Assembly (NCBI RefSeq): GCF_003121895.1
Contig: NZ_QEWW01000003.1
Span: forward strand, 186,001 to 250,000
Source of the DNA: Ignatzschineria cameli
GTDB taxonomy: Bacteria; Pseudomonadota; Gammaproteobacteria; Cardiobacteriales; Wohlfahrtiimonadaceae
Direction: 5' to 3'
DNA length: 64,000 nt
Shown here: positions 17,061 through 25,508 of the stretch, in pieces
How positions within the stretch are numbered: the stretch's first letter is position 1
How the letters are laid out: each line of letters starts with the position of its first letter
Notes under the pieces: model-generated
Told to the model about the DNA's origin: nothing
Database searches by the model: none
Seen by the model: only the letters and a program-made list of their open reading frames with translations
Translations under genes and position numbers: made by a program

Positions 17061-17347
17061 AATCTATCACAAGATTAAATCTTAACTTGACTACAAAAAC
17101 ATGTAATAAGCGTAACAAAAAATAAAAATCACTCAAACTAATTGATTTAACTGATTTATCCAGAGTTATCTATGTGTAACTTTTATGTAACAAAGCTGTA
17201 ACTTTGTTGCAAAGCTTCTATTTTTGATGAATGCGTTACATGCTTGTTACTTATTTGTTACACCTATTTGCAACAATAACTATTAAGTGCTATTGTAATC
17301 CTCCCCTTTTTAAGACTATTTAAAAGTAGAAGATTTTTCTTGGTTTA
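17061..17347. other. AT-rich non-coding stretch after the island operon
   Basis: This stretch has no supported gene. It contains the phased TGTAAC array (17175-17262), a short dyad ACAAAG/CTTTGT at 17190-17207, and further single sites at 17102-17107 (TGTAAT) and 17111-17116 (CGTAAC). The right end abuts the truncated transposase. Confidence 0.5.
17175..17262 (+). repeat. Phased TGTAAC array: three direct plus three inverted sites, 11-bp period
   Basis: TGTAAC begins at 17175, 17186 and 17197, exactly 11 bp apart. The reverse form GTTAC(A/T) begins at 17235, 17246 and 17257, again exactly 11 bp apart. The two sets face each other across 32 bp. An 11-bp step places sites on one face of the helix, so cooperative protein binding is likely. 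Integrase arm sites, an iteron cluster or a regulator array are all possible. Confidence 0.6.
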
Positions 17348-17580
17348 TTAAAGTTGGCACGGTGGTACAGATCCAATGGCTGAATGAGGTCTTTCGTTAT
17401 TATAACTCCATAGCCATTTAGTGGAGTAAATTTGTGCCTCATTGATTGTTTCAAACAGATAATTCGATAGTAATCCCTCTCTTACGGTGCGGTTAAATCG
17501 TTCGATATAAGCATTTTGTGTAGGTTTCCCCGGCTGAGTATAAATTAGAGTGATCTGCTTTGAGTTAGCCCAATCGTAAG
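17348..17580 (-). pseudogene. C-terminal fragment of an IS3-family transposase
   Basis: Read on the minus strand, this gives the last 77 residues of an IS3-type OrfB, with YTQPGKPTQNAYIERFNR (including the catalytic glutamate) and WSYNNERPHSAIG before the stop at 17348-17350. The catalytic aspartates are missing because the sequence is cut where the neighbouring IS begins. The protein differs clearly from the adjacent OrfB, so it is a second, older element. Confidence 0.85.
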
Positions 17581-17587
17581 CTTACCG

Positions 17588-18418
17588 TCAAGCGCACAGT
17601 TCATAACTAGAGACTTTTTCGGTTAATTGTTTTTTAAATTCACTGGGAGGTAAATTTCCCAGTGACTCATGAGGTCTTTCTTCGTTATAACTTAACATCC
17701 AAGCCCGACTAAGTTCTCGCACCTGCGCTAGTGAGGAGAATAAATGGGGGTTTAATACTTCCGTTCGATAACTGCGATTAAAACGCTCGATATAAGCATT
17801 TTGATTTGGCTTTCCTGGTTCAATATAACAGATCCTAACGTGATTATTTTCACACCATTTTGTAAAAGCTGAAGACGTCATTTCACTGCCATTATCGACA
17901 CGAATCATTCTAGGAACACCTCTTTCTTCTTTAAGTTGCTCTAAAACTCTCACAACTCTAGTGACCGGTAGTGAGGTATCAACGACAATATCTAAAGCTT
18001 CTCGTGTATCTTCATCAATAATATTCAAAACTCTAAAGCGGGTACCGCTATAGAGTGCATCACTCATAAAATCGAACGACCAACTATAATTAGCCTTTGC
18101 AGGTACTGCTAAAGGTGCAGGATGACGCTCTGGTAACCGTTTTTTAGTACGTCTCTTTTGATTTAAATTCATTGCACAGTAAATACGCCACACGCGTTTA
18201 AAGTTCCATAAATTGCCATCGAGTCTTAATCGGTGAAAACACTTCCAAAACCCCCAACGAGACCGTGTGGAATCTTGAATAATTGTATTAAGCGCATCCA
18301 CTATAGGCTGATCACGTTTTAGACGGTTTTGTTTCGGATCAGGCCGGTACCAACTGCGACGAGAGAGACCTGTCAATCGACAAGCCTTAGCTATCGAAAG
18401 TAATCCTTGATATACCAA
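17588..18418 (-). CDS. IS3-family transposase OrfB (rve domain)
   Basis: This 276-residue DDE transposase has the HTH_21-like start (RLTGLSRRSWYR) and an rve core with DFMSD, VDNGSE and the catalytic glutamate in NAYIERFNR. The frame extends upstream of the TTG at 18418 through a segment reading TPERRREATQHLVY, as expected for a protein normally made by a -1 frameshift from orfA. OrfB looks intact, but its fusion partner is frameshifted, so activity is doubtful. Confidence 0.92.
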   Translation of the reverse strand: MVYQGLLSIAKACRLTGLSRRSWYRPDPKQNRLKRDQPIVDALNTIIQDSTRSRWGFWKCFHRLRLDGNLWNFKRVWRIYCAMNLNQKRRTKKRLPERHPAPLAVPAKANYSWSFDFMSDALYSGTRFRVLNIIDEDTREALDIVVDTSLPVTRVVRVLEQLKEERGVPRMIRVDNGSEMTSSAFTKWCENNHVRICYIEPGKPNQNAYIERFNRSYRTEVLNPHLFSSLAQVRELSRAWMLSYNEERPHESLGNLPPSEFKKQLTEKVSSYELCA

Positions 18419-18450
18419 GTGTTGAGTCGCTTCTCTGCGTCGTTCCGGCG

Positions 18451-18715
18451 TTACAGCTTTCCCAATAAATCCTTAATTGCTGCATTTTCTAAAGCTAATT
18501 CAGCATACATTTTTTTGAGCTTGGCATTTTCAGCTTCAATTTCCCGTAATCGCTTCAAATCCGAGGCTTCTAAGCCTCCATATTTACTTTTCCATTGAAT
18601 AGTACGTAGCACTACTAATGCCGTGCTCTCGGCAGATATCGGTCACTTTAACGCCTTTTTCTGCTAATTTTAAAATGTTTACAATTTGTGTTTCTGTGAA
18701 TTTTGATCGTTTCAT
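18451..18715 (-). pseudogene. IS3-family OrfA, frameshifted
   Basis: The start ATG at 18715 gives MKRSKFTETQIVNIL, a typical OrfA helix-turn-helix start, and continues to SSATYY. One extra base near 18598 then shifts the frame to an early stop. Removing it restores QWKSKYGG through LENAAIKDLLGKL, ending at 18451. This is distinct from the programmed frameshift between orfA and orfB and should disable fusion transposase synthesis. A sequencing error is possible. Confidence 0.85.
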
Positions 18716-18787
18716 GATTTCCTCTATCTAAAATAATGATGACAGAAATCTCTAGTTTTGGCTTGTGTCTTTTTAGGGTAAGTTTAC

Positions 18788-18839
18788 GGCACCATTACAA
18801 AGTCTCAAAGCCCGCTATTTAGCGGGCTTTTTGCTATCT
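18788..18839 (+). repeat. Putative attR block (second copy of tRNA 3' tail and terminator)
   Basis: This is the right-hand partner of 14971-15022. It includes GGCACCATTA at 18788-18797 and the terminator stem AGCCCGCT/AGCGGGCT at 18809-18828 followed by TTTT. The sequence immediately to its left is IS DNA, so any longer tRNA homology upstream has been lost. Confidence 0.6.
18809..18832 (+). terminator. Terminator hairpin, right copy
   Basis: AGCCCGCT pairs with AGCGGGCT around ATTT, followed by TTTT. It duplicates the tRNA-Leu terminator; this copy may be the original one displaced by the insertion, since it has the better T tail. Confidence 0.75.
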
Positions 18840-18995
18840 AGAATTCGGTTTGGCGGGAATTTTGGCGTAAATATCTCTACTTTCATCCCCATTTAAGATC
18901 AACTAGTTATCTATCTCCTGCATAATTTATATGCCAGATCATTATAACTTAACTTTTCTGGATATTTGTCTCTAAAATCGATTCTAACAGCTAGA

Positions 18996-19695
18996 TTAGC
19001 CCTCAGAGAACTGACGAATACCATTTATATCTCTATGCTCTAGAACCTCGACTTTTTGGCATTGAATCTCCTTTAATACTCGACTTAAAGCCTTTTCTTG
19101 ATAACTTGTTGCCGCCTCTGGTCCTTCATATGTAAACAGTATCTTTGTCTCTTTACTTAAATGCCCAAAGCTCCGTAATCTATCAACTCTAATCAACCAA
19201 CTATCTGATTTCTCATAAATTTTACTAGGTTCATTCTGTCCTAAATAGATAGGCTTAATAATTTTATTCAATCTTTTCTCTTCATCTCTTTGAACCAAAG
19301 AGAAATTTGTATTAAATTCATCATCTCCTATTTTTTCAGCTAAAAAAACTGACCCCAGCTCTATACTCTCGTCCCTGTAGCTTAGGAAAAAACTGGGTAA
19401 TTCGACGATACTTTCTAGCTATCCTATAATCAAAAAAACCTATCTTAGGGCTCAATGCAACTATACCAATATTGGCAAACTCGCCTGTTTCAATGTAGGG
19501 CATAAATTGAATTACAACATATCTCAAAGCGACTTTTTGATTCATATTGCCCCTCCATAACTCACCTGACATCTTTACTCTACCAAGAGTTCTACGCACA
19601 AATTCAAAATCATAATCTGCAGGAAGATCCTCTTCTAAATTCGCCCACTTCCAAGAAGTCGGTAGTGTATTACAAGTATCAGCAATTCTTCCCAT
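18996..19695 (-). pseudogene. DUF3037 family protein, frameshifted
   Basis: The N-terminal part (ATG at 19545, with strong GGAGGGG upstream) reads LRYVVIQFMPYIETGEFANIG, the hallmark of DUF3037. The frame breaks at a run of seven A on the plus strand (19342-19348). With one base fewer it continues into a second frame ending at 18996, giving about 182 residues, the family's normal size. An in-frame extension to 19695 is probably not part of the protein and may be debris of an upstream gene; DUF3037 genes often follow HipA-like kinase genes, and none is intact here. Confidence 0.7.
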
Positions 19696-19900
19696 ACAAT
19701 CCTCTTTTCCTATATAGATAGGGATAATGGCGTAATGTCGCCCAAAACAAAATGTTTCACATAAAACATTTTAGAAAATAATGACTATATCGATCGATAA
19801 GTCAAAAAGTAGGATAATTTAGAAACACTTAAAATATCGTCGGTTTATAATGTGAAAATAATTTAAAAATATTGATTGAAGCGATACTTTAGGAGAGCTT
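19696..19900. other. Intergenic region between island flank and exported protein gene
   Basis: A 9-bp inverted repeat lies at 19749-19772: AAAATGTTT and AAACATTTT around six bases. The rest is AT-rich and presumably holds the promoter for the gene at 19901. No other feature was recognised. Confidence 0.45.
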
Positions 19901-20791
19901 ATGAGAAAAGCCGCGATGATGCTCTGTGCAGTAGGTTCTATTGCGACAGCTGCTTATGCTACACCTTTCACCTGGAACAGTGGGTTTGGACAAGGTTATC
20001 TTGAATATAGTTTAGAAAATAATGACGGTGCCGAGCTATTTATTAGTTGTAATGTAGGGGCCGGCGAGGATTATGATCATGGCGTTACTATCTACTTTCA
20101 AGGGAATCAAGTCCCTGCCTACGATGATGATGGCGTACTAGCGCCGATTGAACTTGCCATTGATGGGCGATCCTACTCCGTTCCAGAGGAGACCTTTAGT
20201 GATAAAGGCGCTCGAGAATGGAATCAAATGACACAAGCGCTCTCTCAAGCGAGCTTCTTTGAGCTCTTTTGGAATGGAGAATACTTAGGGGGATTTAACC
20301 CACAAAATAGAGAGATTAGCAAAAATCTTACTGATTGCCGGGCAATGCGAGATCAGAATAGTCATGATATCGAAACTGCTATCGATACAGTCAACCCTAC
20401 AGTGGCGGAGCAAAAAAGAGCGACTAACCACTTAGATTCCTCGGCATTGTTAGCACCCAACTCCACACAGCTCGCAGCAGAGTATCGTGTTAGCAGAGAG
20501 ACTCTTAATAGCTCAATAACGATGATTCTTCTCACAGCGCCTCATAGTCCAGTAACAATCCAAGGTATCTCGCTCAATCAGGGAAATTGTCCCCTCTTTA
20601 GAACAGAAAAAGGGGCTGTTGTAGGGCATGATTATCTCCCTCAACCGCTTAAGGATCTCTACGGCACAAAGCCCAATTTCCCCCTTATTATCAAAGCAGG
20701 GGAACCAAGCTATCTTCTCTTTAAAAATTGCCCAGAGCCTAAAATACTTGAACTTGAGACAGATAATGGCAACGAGTTGATCACTTTTTAA
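19901..20791 (+). CDS. Exported protein of unknown function
   Basis: I do not recognise a family. The first 20 residues form a signal peptide (MRKAAMM, a hydrophobic stretch, cleavage likely after AYA), so the mature protein is periplasmic or secreted. There are several cysteines (for example LFISCNV, TDCRAM, GNCPLF, FKNCPE), suggesting disulfides. The N-terminal half has an FELFWNGEYLGGF segment resembling beta-structured stress or type VI immunity-like exported proteins, but this is only impression. AGGAGAG precedes the ATG. The next gene encodes a lipoprotein 112 bp later, possibly in one operon. Confidence 0.7.
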   Translation: MRKAAMMLCAVGSIATAAYATPFTWNSGFGQGYLEYSLENNDGAELFISCNVGAGEDYDHGVTIYFQGNQVPAYDDDGVLAPIELAIDGRSYSVPEETFSDKGAREWNQMTQALSQASFFELFWNGEYLGGFNPQNREISKNLTDCRAMRDQNSHDIETAIDTVNPTVAEQKRATNHLDSSALLAPNSTQLAAEYRVSRETLNSSITMILLTAPHSPVTIQGISLNQGNCPLFRTEKGAVVGHDYLPQPLKDLYGTKPNFPLIIKAGEPSYLLFKNCPEPKILELETDNGNELITF

Positions 20792-20903
20792 GTTGATGAT
20801 CCGTATCGCTAATATCTCTGTCCGAAATCTCTATTGTGAGCTAAATATCGCAACAAAAGAGTATAACCCCTTTAAAACGAATCTATTAAGTAGAGAGCTA
20901 TTT

Positions 20904-22157
20904 ATGAAAAAAGTATGGTTACTTGCGCTTCCACTTATTATCGCCGGTTGTGGTGAAGATAGCGCTAGAATTGAAACAGTAAAAAATTCCTTTATGGATG
21001 ATGAGAGAACAATCCAAGTCGGAAAGATTCTCGATAATCGCAAAATTTGTCAAACAACAGATTGGAGTAGCGCAACAGACAATCTTAGTCGAGATCTTGT
21101 TGTGTATGAATGTCAGTTTATCGATACTTCTAAAGAATTTAAGGCACGCAGAGATGCACTACTCTCCTCGCTTAAACGCTCTCTTCAAGAGGAGTTAACA
21201 GCCGCAAAAAATATTGCCGGTAATCTACAAAATAGTGCTGAACAGCGCTTTGATGCAAAAATTAAAAAGATTGATGAAGTTACCCTCGCCGCAGAAGAGC
21301 AATTGAGAATTCTTAATGAAAACCCGCTCGTATCTCCAACGGATCTAGGCTTCAATAGCTATGCTATCGATGGCTTATCAGGAATCGAATACCATATCTC
21401 TATGCTAGAGTCCTTGATCGAGAAATTCCAACAATTTAGAGAGGATCTTCCACCCCCTAATCCTAACGATTTTAAATATCCTTTGGATTACCAAAATAAC
21501 CTCTCAATGTGGAAGAGTATCCGTAGCTCAAGAGTTGAAAATTTTCGTCATAACCTGATTCGCAGCGATCTTCCATCATCACTTTCAAATAACCTCATCT
21601 TGCCGCTCTATTTAACGAATGACACAAGGTTTCATGGTGCACCGCTCTCTGACATCTATCTTCAAGAAGCAGATTTTGATGTTATCAAGGCAAATCTCCC
21701 CAAGATTGAGGCTGAATTGCAATCACAGATCAAAGATCTTTTAGTCGCTCGCTATGAGTTGGTATCCAACCTCCTAACAGAAGGGATCGCTCAATTGAAG
21801 CAAGAGCGAAAAAATCTTCTTGCTAATCGCCCTGACCTCTCCGATATTTTACCCCGTAACGAATATCAACGTTATGAAGCTGCTCGAAATGAGGAAGCAC
21901 GTCTTCGGGCTATTTTAGATAATTTTGATAATTACACTGCGGATTACTACAAAGATTTCCAATATCAAAACATCAAAGAGACATTAGTTTGGGTCGTCAA
22001 TGATCGTAAAGAGGTCTTCTTCCTTGAAGGAGTTGTGGAAGGGGATCGAAATAGATCTAACGATACCCTTTTTGAGTACCAAAACTACTTCTATATCCTC
22101 AACAACTATGAGAATAACAATGTTATTGACTACCTACAGTTGAGCAATGAACCATAA
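20904..22157 (+). CDS. Lipoprotein of unknown function with coiled-coil segments
   Basis: ATG at 20904 is chosen because it gives a lipoprotein signal, MKKVWLLALPLIIAGC, with lipidated Cys16 and AGAG upstream; the longer frame from 20793 has no such feature. The mature part (about 400 residues) is rich in charged residues with likely coiled coils near residues 85-150 and 260-340. A C-terminal region (ETLVWVVNDRKEVFFLEG) looks beta-structured. I do not recognise the family. The residue after Cys16 is Gly, so outer-membrane sorting is expected by the +2 rule. Confidence 0.75.
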   Translation: MKKVWLLALPLIIAGCGEDSARIETVKNSFMDDERTIQVGKILDNRKICQTTDWSSATDNLSRDLVVYECQFIDTSKEFKARRDALLSSLKRSLQEELTAAKNIAGNLQNSAEQRFDAKIKKIDEVTLAAEEQLRILNENPLVSPTDLGFNSYAIDGLSGIEYHISMLESLIEKFQQFREDLPPPNPNDFKYPLDYQNNLSMWKSIRSSRVENFRHNLIRSDLPSSLSNNLILPLYLTNDTRFHGAPLSDIYLQEADFDVIKANLPKIEAELQSQIKDLLVARYELVSNLLTEGIAQLKQERKNLLANRPDLSDILPRNEYQRYEAARNEEARLRAILDNFDNYTADYYKDFQYQNIKETLVWVVNDRKEVFFLEGVVEGDRNRSNDTLFEYQNYFYILNNYENNNVIDYLQLSNEP

Positions 22158-22281
22158 GCCATTATGGTCCATAAAGTTAACCCATAAAGTTGTTCTATAA
22201 AATCGTTCACAACATAGCAATAAAAGCGAGATCACAATCACGAGTCAGGTTATTCTCGATTGATGACTCCTAGCTATTAAA

Positions 22282-22334
22282 AATCCCTAATAGTCGCAAG
22301 CTCCATCGATTTTGCGTCTATTAGGGATTATCTA
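22282..22334. terminator. Long bidirectional terminator hairpin
   Basis: A 12-bp stem (AATCCCTAATAG at 22282 with CTATTAGGGATT ending 22329) continues, after one mismatch, into CGCAA/TTGCG. On the minus strand it is followed by five T, so it ends the CitMHS-side transcript or insulates the convergent pair. Confidence 0.75.
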
Positions 22335-22361
22335 TTTTCGTTTAGCCTATTGCGACTCTAC

Positions 22362-23660
22362 TTATACCGCAATAACACCCATAATAATGGCTGCAATCAG
22401 CAATAAGATACCAATCGCCCACATCCAGAAGAAGGAGTAGCGGATATAGCGCCCCATCTCGATATTCGCCAAACCAAGCGCGAGCCATAGTGCAGGAGAG
22501 AAGGGGCTAACAAATGTTCCTACAATATTACCAACAATCATCGCATAAGCTGTTGAGGTTGATGCTATTCCATAAGTTGTCGCTATTTGGTCAACAACGG
22601 GCAGTAATGCAAAGTAGTAAGCATCTGTACTTAAAAGAAGATCGAAAGGTAATCCTAAAAAGCCAATAATTAGATGGATATAACGCCCCATAAATTCCGG
22701 CATAATATTGATAAGATCTTGCGCAATAGAGGTTAACATTCCTGTACCATTTAAAACGCCCAAGAAGACGCCGGCAGCAAGAATAATTGACGCCATCGAT
22801 AAAGCATTAGGCGCATGACGTTTAATACACTCATTCTGTAGCTGAATTGTTCTGAAATTCACCGGTAAAGCGATCGCAACCCCGATCATAAAGGCAAAGC
22901 CTGCCGGAATAATTCCCGTCACTAAGATAGCGATGATGCCAATCGTTAAAAGGAGATTAAAGAGATAAAGTCCCGGCTTAAGATCAGATGTCATCGGCGC
23001 TAAATCTTCATCACTTCCCTCTACCTCAGATGATGCCGGCAATGCCGCAATACGACGCTTCTCACGCATTCCCAAAACGGTTGCTAAGCCTACCATAAGA
23101 ATCATTCCCACAACCTGCACCGGGATCAATGGACGCCAAAGCTCTGTAACATCCATATCGATCACGCTCGCCGTTCGCCCTAAAGGACCACCCCAAGGAA
23201 TCATATTCATGATACTTGCGCTCCCCCCGATCAACAGCACTAAAAGATAGGGGCTAATCCGCATCCGTTTATAGAGCGGTAAGAGTGCCGGAATGGTAAT
23301 TAAGAAGGTTGAAGCGCCCGAACCATCGAGCTGAGCAATCGCAGCAATAATCACACTACCGATACAGATCGTAATGATATTTCCCCTCGTCAATTGAATC
23401 ATCTTGTTGATCAGAGGATCGAAGAGACCTGCATCTTGTAAAATTCCAAAAAAGATAATGGCGAAGATAAACATCACCACAACATTCATCACCGAGCCTA
23501 AACCCGATTTAAAGAAACCACCAATCTCCTCCATTCCAAAGCCCGCCACTAAAGCACCAATGATAGGTATTAGCGTTAAGGCAACTATCGGGATCACTTT
23601 CCCCCGAATTAATAAGGTAACAATTGTTAAAATTGTGGCAAATCCAATCAGACTTAGCAC
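22362..23660 (-). CDS. CitMHS family citrate/divalent-metal transporter
   Basis: This 432-residue inner-membrane protein has about 11-12 hydrophobic segments. Family features include FKSGLGSVMNVVVMFIFAIIFFGIL, AIAQLDGSGASTFLITIPALLPLY and SIMNMIPWGGPLGRTASVI. CitMHS proteins import citrate complexed with magnesium or other divalent ions, coupled to protons. A two-component regulator often sits beside such genes but none is here. The gene stands alone, with 340 bp of upstream region. Confidence 0.9.
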   Translation of the reverse strand: MLSLIGFATILTIVTLLIRGKVIPIVALTLIPIIGALVAGFGMEEIGGFFKSGLGSVMNVVVMFIFAIIFFGILQDAGLFDPLINKMIQLTRGNIITICIGSVIIAAIAQLDGSGASTFLITIPALLPLYKRMRISPYLLVLLIGGSASIMNMIPWGGPLGRTASVIDMDVTELWRPLIPVQVVGMILMVGLATVLGMREKRRIAALPASSEVEGSDEDLAPMTSDLKPGLYLFNLLLTIGIIAILVTGIIPAGFAFMIGVAIALPVNFRTIQLQNECIKRHAPNALSMASIILAAGVFLGVLNGTGMLTSIAQDLINIMPEFMGRYIHLIIGFLGLPFDLLLSTDAYYFALLPVVDQIATTYGIASTSTAYAMIVGNIVGTFVSPFSPALWLALGLANIEMGRYIRYSFFWMWAIGILLLIAAIIMGVIAV

Positions 23661-24000
23661 TCCATTCTCCTTTACTGTTTTCTATATAAAAAGTTATTTA
23701 TCTACTTATAGAGGAGATTAAAGCGAAGAACAAGAAGTTAAGATGATTTGTCTACAAATTAACTACCAACAAGCTACAAAGGATGCGATAAAGAGACCGA
23801 TTCAACCCTCTAAAAATGGAGTTAAAAATATCTTTTCGCCCCACCTCATTTATTCGATATAATTCTTCTATCAATTTTGAAAAATAATTCAAATTTTTTA
23901 AAGAGCATCTCTTTAAAAGAATCATTATCTACATAGTTCTATCTACAACATTTATCTAAAATTATATCTCTTATATGAGCATACGGAGGAAGCGCGCATT
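23661..24000. promoter_or_regulatory. Divergent promoter region with an inverted repeat
   Basis: This 340-bp gap separates minus-strand CitMHS and plus-strand DUF1345 genes, so both promoters should lie here. A perfect 10-bp inverted repeat, TTTTAAAGAG and CTCTTTAAAA around CAT, is at 23896-23918, about 82 bp before the ATG at 24001. It has no T-run after it, so an operator or leader hairpin is more likely than a terminator. GGAGGAAG precedes the ATG. Confidence 0.4.
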
Positions 24001-24696
24001 ATGCAGAAGTCTACACCAGAGAAAGAAAATTTTCGCACCCTCCACTTTATTCACAACACCATTCTGTCTCGCCCCCGCTTTCTTGTCTCTCTCATCGTGG
24101 CGATCACTATCTTTTGCCTCTTGATCTCGAAACATACACCTTGGATGAGTTTTATCATCAGTTGGAATGCTTTCTCCTGGAGCTATATTCTCTTCCTAGC
24201 CCAAAAGATTATGCGCCACAAAAATCACGACATTCGCCATCTAACGCGTAATGAGGATGAGAGTGCGCGCATGGTACTCTTCTTTCTATTAACGGGATGC
24301 TGTGCAAGTCTCCTCGTCCTCTTCTTCGGTTTGGGTGGCCATGATGGATTAACGGGAGATGAGAAGATTTTACAATATGTCCTCACAGCATCGACTCTAA
24401 TCTCCTCTTGGCTTCTACTGCCAATGGGCTACACCATGCATTATGCCCATCTCTTCTACAGCAGCCCCGATATTGAGCAGAGCCCTTGGCTACTCTTCCC
24501 CGATAAGATCACCCGTCCTGGCTATTTTGATTTTATGTATTTCTCATTTACGATTGCAGTAGCATCACAAACTGCCGATGTGGAGATCGCTTCCACCCCA
24601 ATGAGACGCGCCGTACTCCTTCAATCGATCGTCTCTTTTATCTTCAATATGGCCATCTTAGGACTCTGTATCAATATCTCTGCAAGCCTCTTCTAG
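24001..24696 (+). CDS. DUF1345 family membrane protein
   Basis: The 231-residue protein has about five membrane helices and the DUF1345 signature PGYFDFMYFSFTIAVASQTADVEI near residues 174-197, along with the HYAHLFY segment before it. The family's function is not established. No neighbours suggest a role. The start ATG at 24001 has a good ribosome site. Confidence 0.88.
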   Translation: MQKSTPEKENFRTLHFIHNTILSRPRFLVSLIVAITIFCLLISKHTPWMSFIISWNAFSWSYILFLAQKIMRHKNHDIRHLTRNEDESARMVLFFLLTGCCASLLVLFFGLGGHDGLTGDEKILQYVLTASTLISSWLLLPMGYTMHYAHLFYSSPDIEQSPWLLFPDKITRPGYFDFMYFSFTIAVASQTADVEIASTPMRRAVLLQSIVSFIFNMAILGLCINISASLF

Positions 24697-24901
24697 TGTT
24701 GAAATCATGATAAGAGCAATCCCGCCCGTAGCGCTCTAAATTGGCGGGAAGATTTTGCAGAGAAGCTATAAGCTCTGTTATGATTTGCAATAGCCCTGAC
24801 GACAAGAAGAGGCGTCAGCCGAAAAGTTAAAATTAAGCTAAAGTTACATTAAAAGATATTATCGATATTGAAGATCGATCAAGAGGATGAAATAGCAGGG
24901 A
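24697..24901. other. Intergenic region before hflD
   Basis: Two short hairpins occur: TCCCGCC/GGCGGGA (24720-24749, followed by AGATTTTG, a weak terminator for the DUF1345 gene) and CTGACG/CGTCAG (about 24796-24818, no T-run). Nothing else was recognised. Confidence 0.35.
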
Positions 24902-25504
24902 ATGAATAGAAATCAAGTCATTGCACTATCGGCAGTATTACAATCAGCGATATTGGTTGATCGAATTGCAACGATCGGCTCTATCCCCAATGAGGAGCGC
25001 AACCCACTCCTCCATAGTATCTTTGTTCTCAAACCGGAAAATATCGATGATGTCTATGATGGAGTGAGCAATATTAAACCTGGTCTATCAGCATTTGCCC
25101 ACGGATTAAAAAATGTACCGGCGCCGGCAAAGATCTATCTCTACTCTCTCATTTCACTAGAGGCTTCCCTTAGAAAAAATCCTGAGATACTCAATATTTT
25201 AGGAAGTGGCCTTGAGAATATCGCTGCCCGATTACAACATTTTGAGATCACTCATGAAAATATCATCGCAGCGATCGCCGATCTCTACTCGCAAACCTTA
25301 AGCAAATTAACACCTCGCATTATGGTCAAAGGGGAGCAATCTATTCTCTCCCAACCCCATATTGCCAATGAAATTAGAGCTCTACTTCTCGCCGGTATCC
25401 GCTCAACAATGTTATGGCGCCAATATGGTGGCTCACGCCTCAACCTACTTCTTCCTTGGAACCGTATTCCGCAGACCGCTCAAGAGATTCTGCTAACTCT
25501 ATAA
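24902..25504 (+). CDS. hflD: High frequency lysogenization protein HflD
   Basis: HflD is a peripheral membrane protein named for its effect on lambda CII in E. coli; its general role is unclear. The 200-residue helical protein shows the family pattern ALSAVLQSAILVDRIATIG at the N-terminus, and near the C-terminus IRALLLAGIRSTMLWRQYGGSR with the conserved WRQxGG. The usual neighbours mnmA and purB are absent, so the gene has moved relative to the common gammaproteobacterial order. Confidence 0.88.
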   Translation: MNRNQVIALSAVLQSAILVDRIATIGSIPNEERNPLLHSIFVLKPENIDDVYDGVSNIKPGLSAFAHGLKNVPAPAKIYLYSLISLEASLRKNPEILNILGSGLENIAARLQHFEITHENIIAAIADLYSQTLSKLTPRIMVKGEQSILSQPHIANEIRALLLAGIRSTMLWRQYGGSRLNLLLPWNRIPQTAQEILLTL

Positions 25505-25508
25505 AAAG

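Larger units (their letters stand above)
17581..18782 (-). mobile_element. IS3-family insertion sequence
   Basis: The element is about 1.2 kb, with orfA and orfB on the minus strand. Inverted ends of about 33-34 bp can be aligned: both read inward as CTTACC, about 20 diverged bases, then ACTAGAGA. Similarity continues outward for CGTAA, so the true ends may be about 6 bp further out (17575-18788). A clear target duplication was not found. It disrupts the older transposase fragment on its left and touches the putative attR on its right. Confidence 0.8.
14978..18787. mobile_element. Degraded integrated island downstream of tRNA-Leu
   Basis: The 3.8-kb segment lies between two copies of a tRNA-Leu 3'-end block. 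It is visibly more AT-rich than its surroundings and holds a three-gene cargo operon, arm-site-like repeats, and IS3-family DNA at its right side. No integrase, replication or transfer gene remains, so it is probably a remnant that can no longer excise by itself. Boundaries are inferred from the repeats. Confidence 0.6.
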
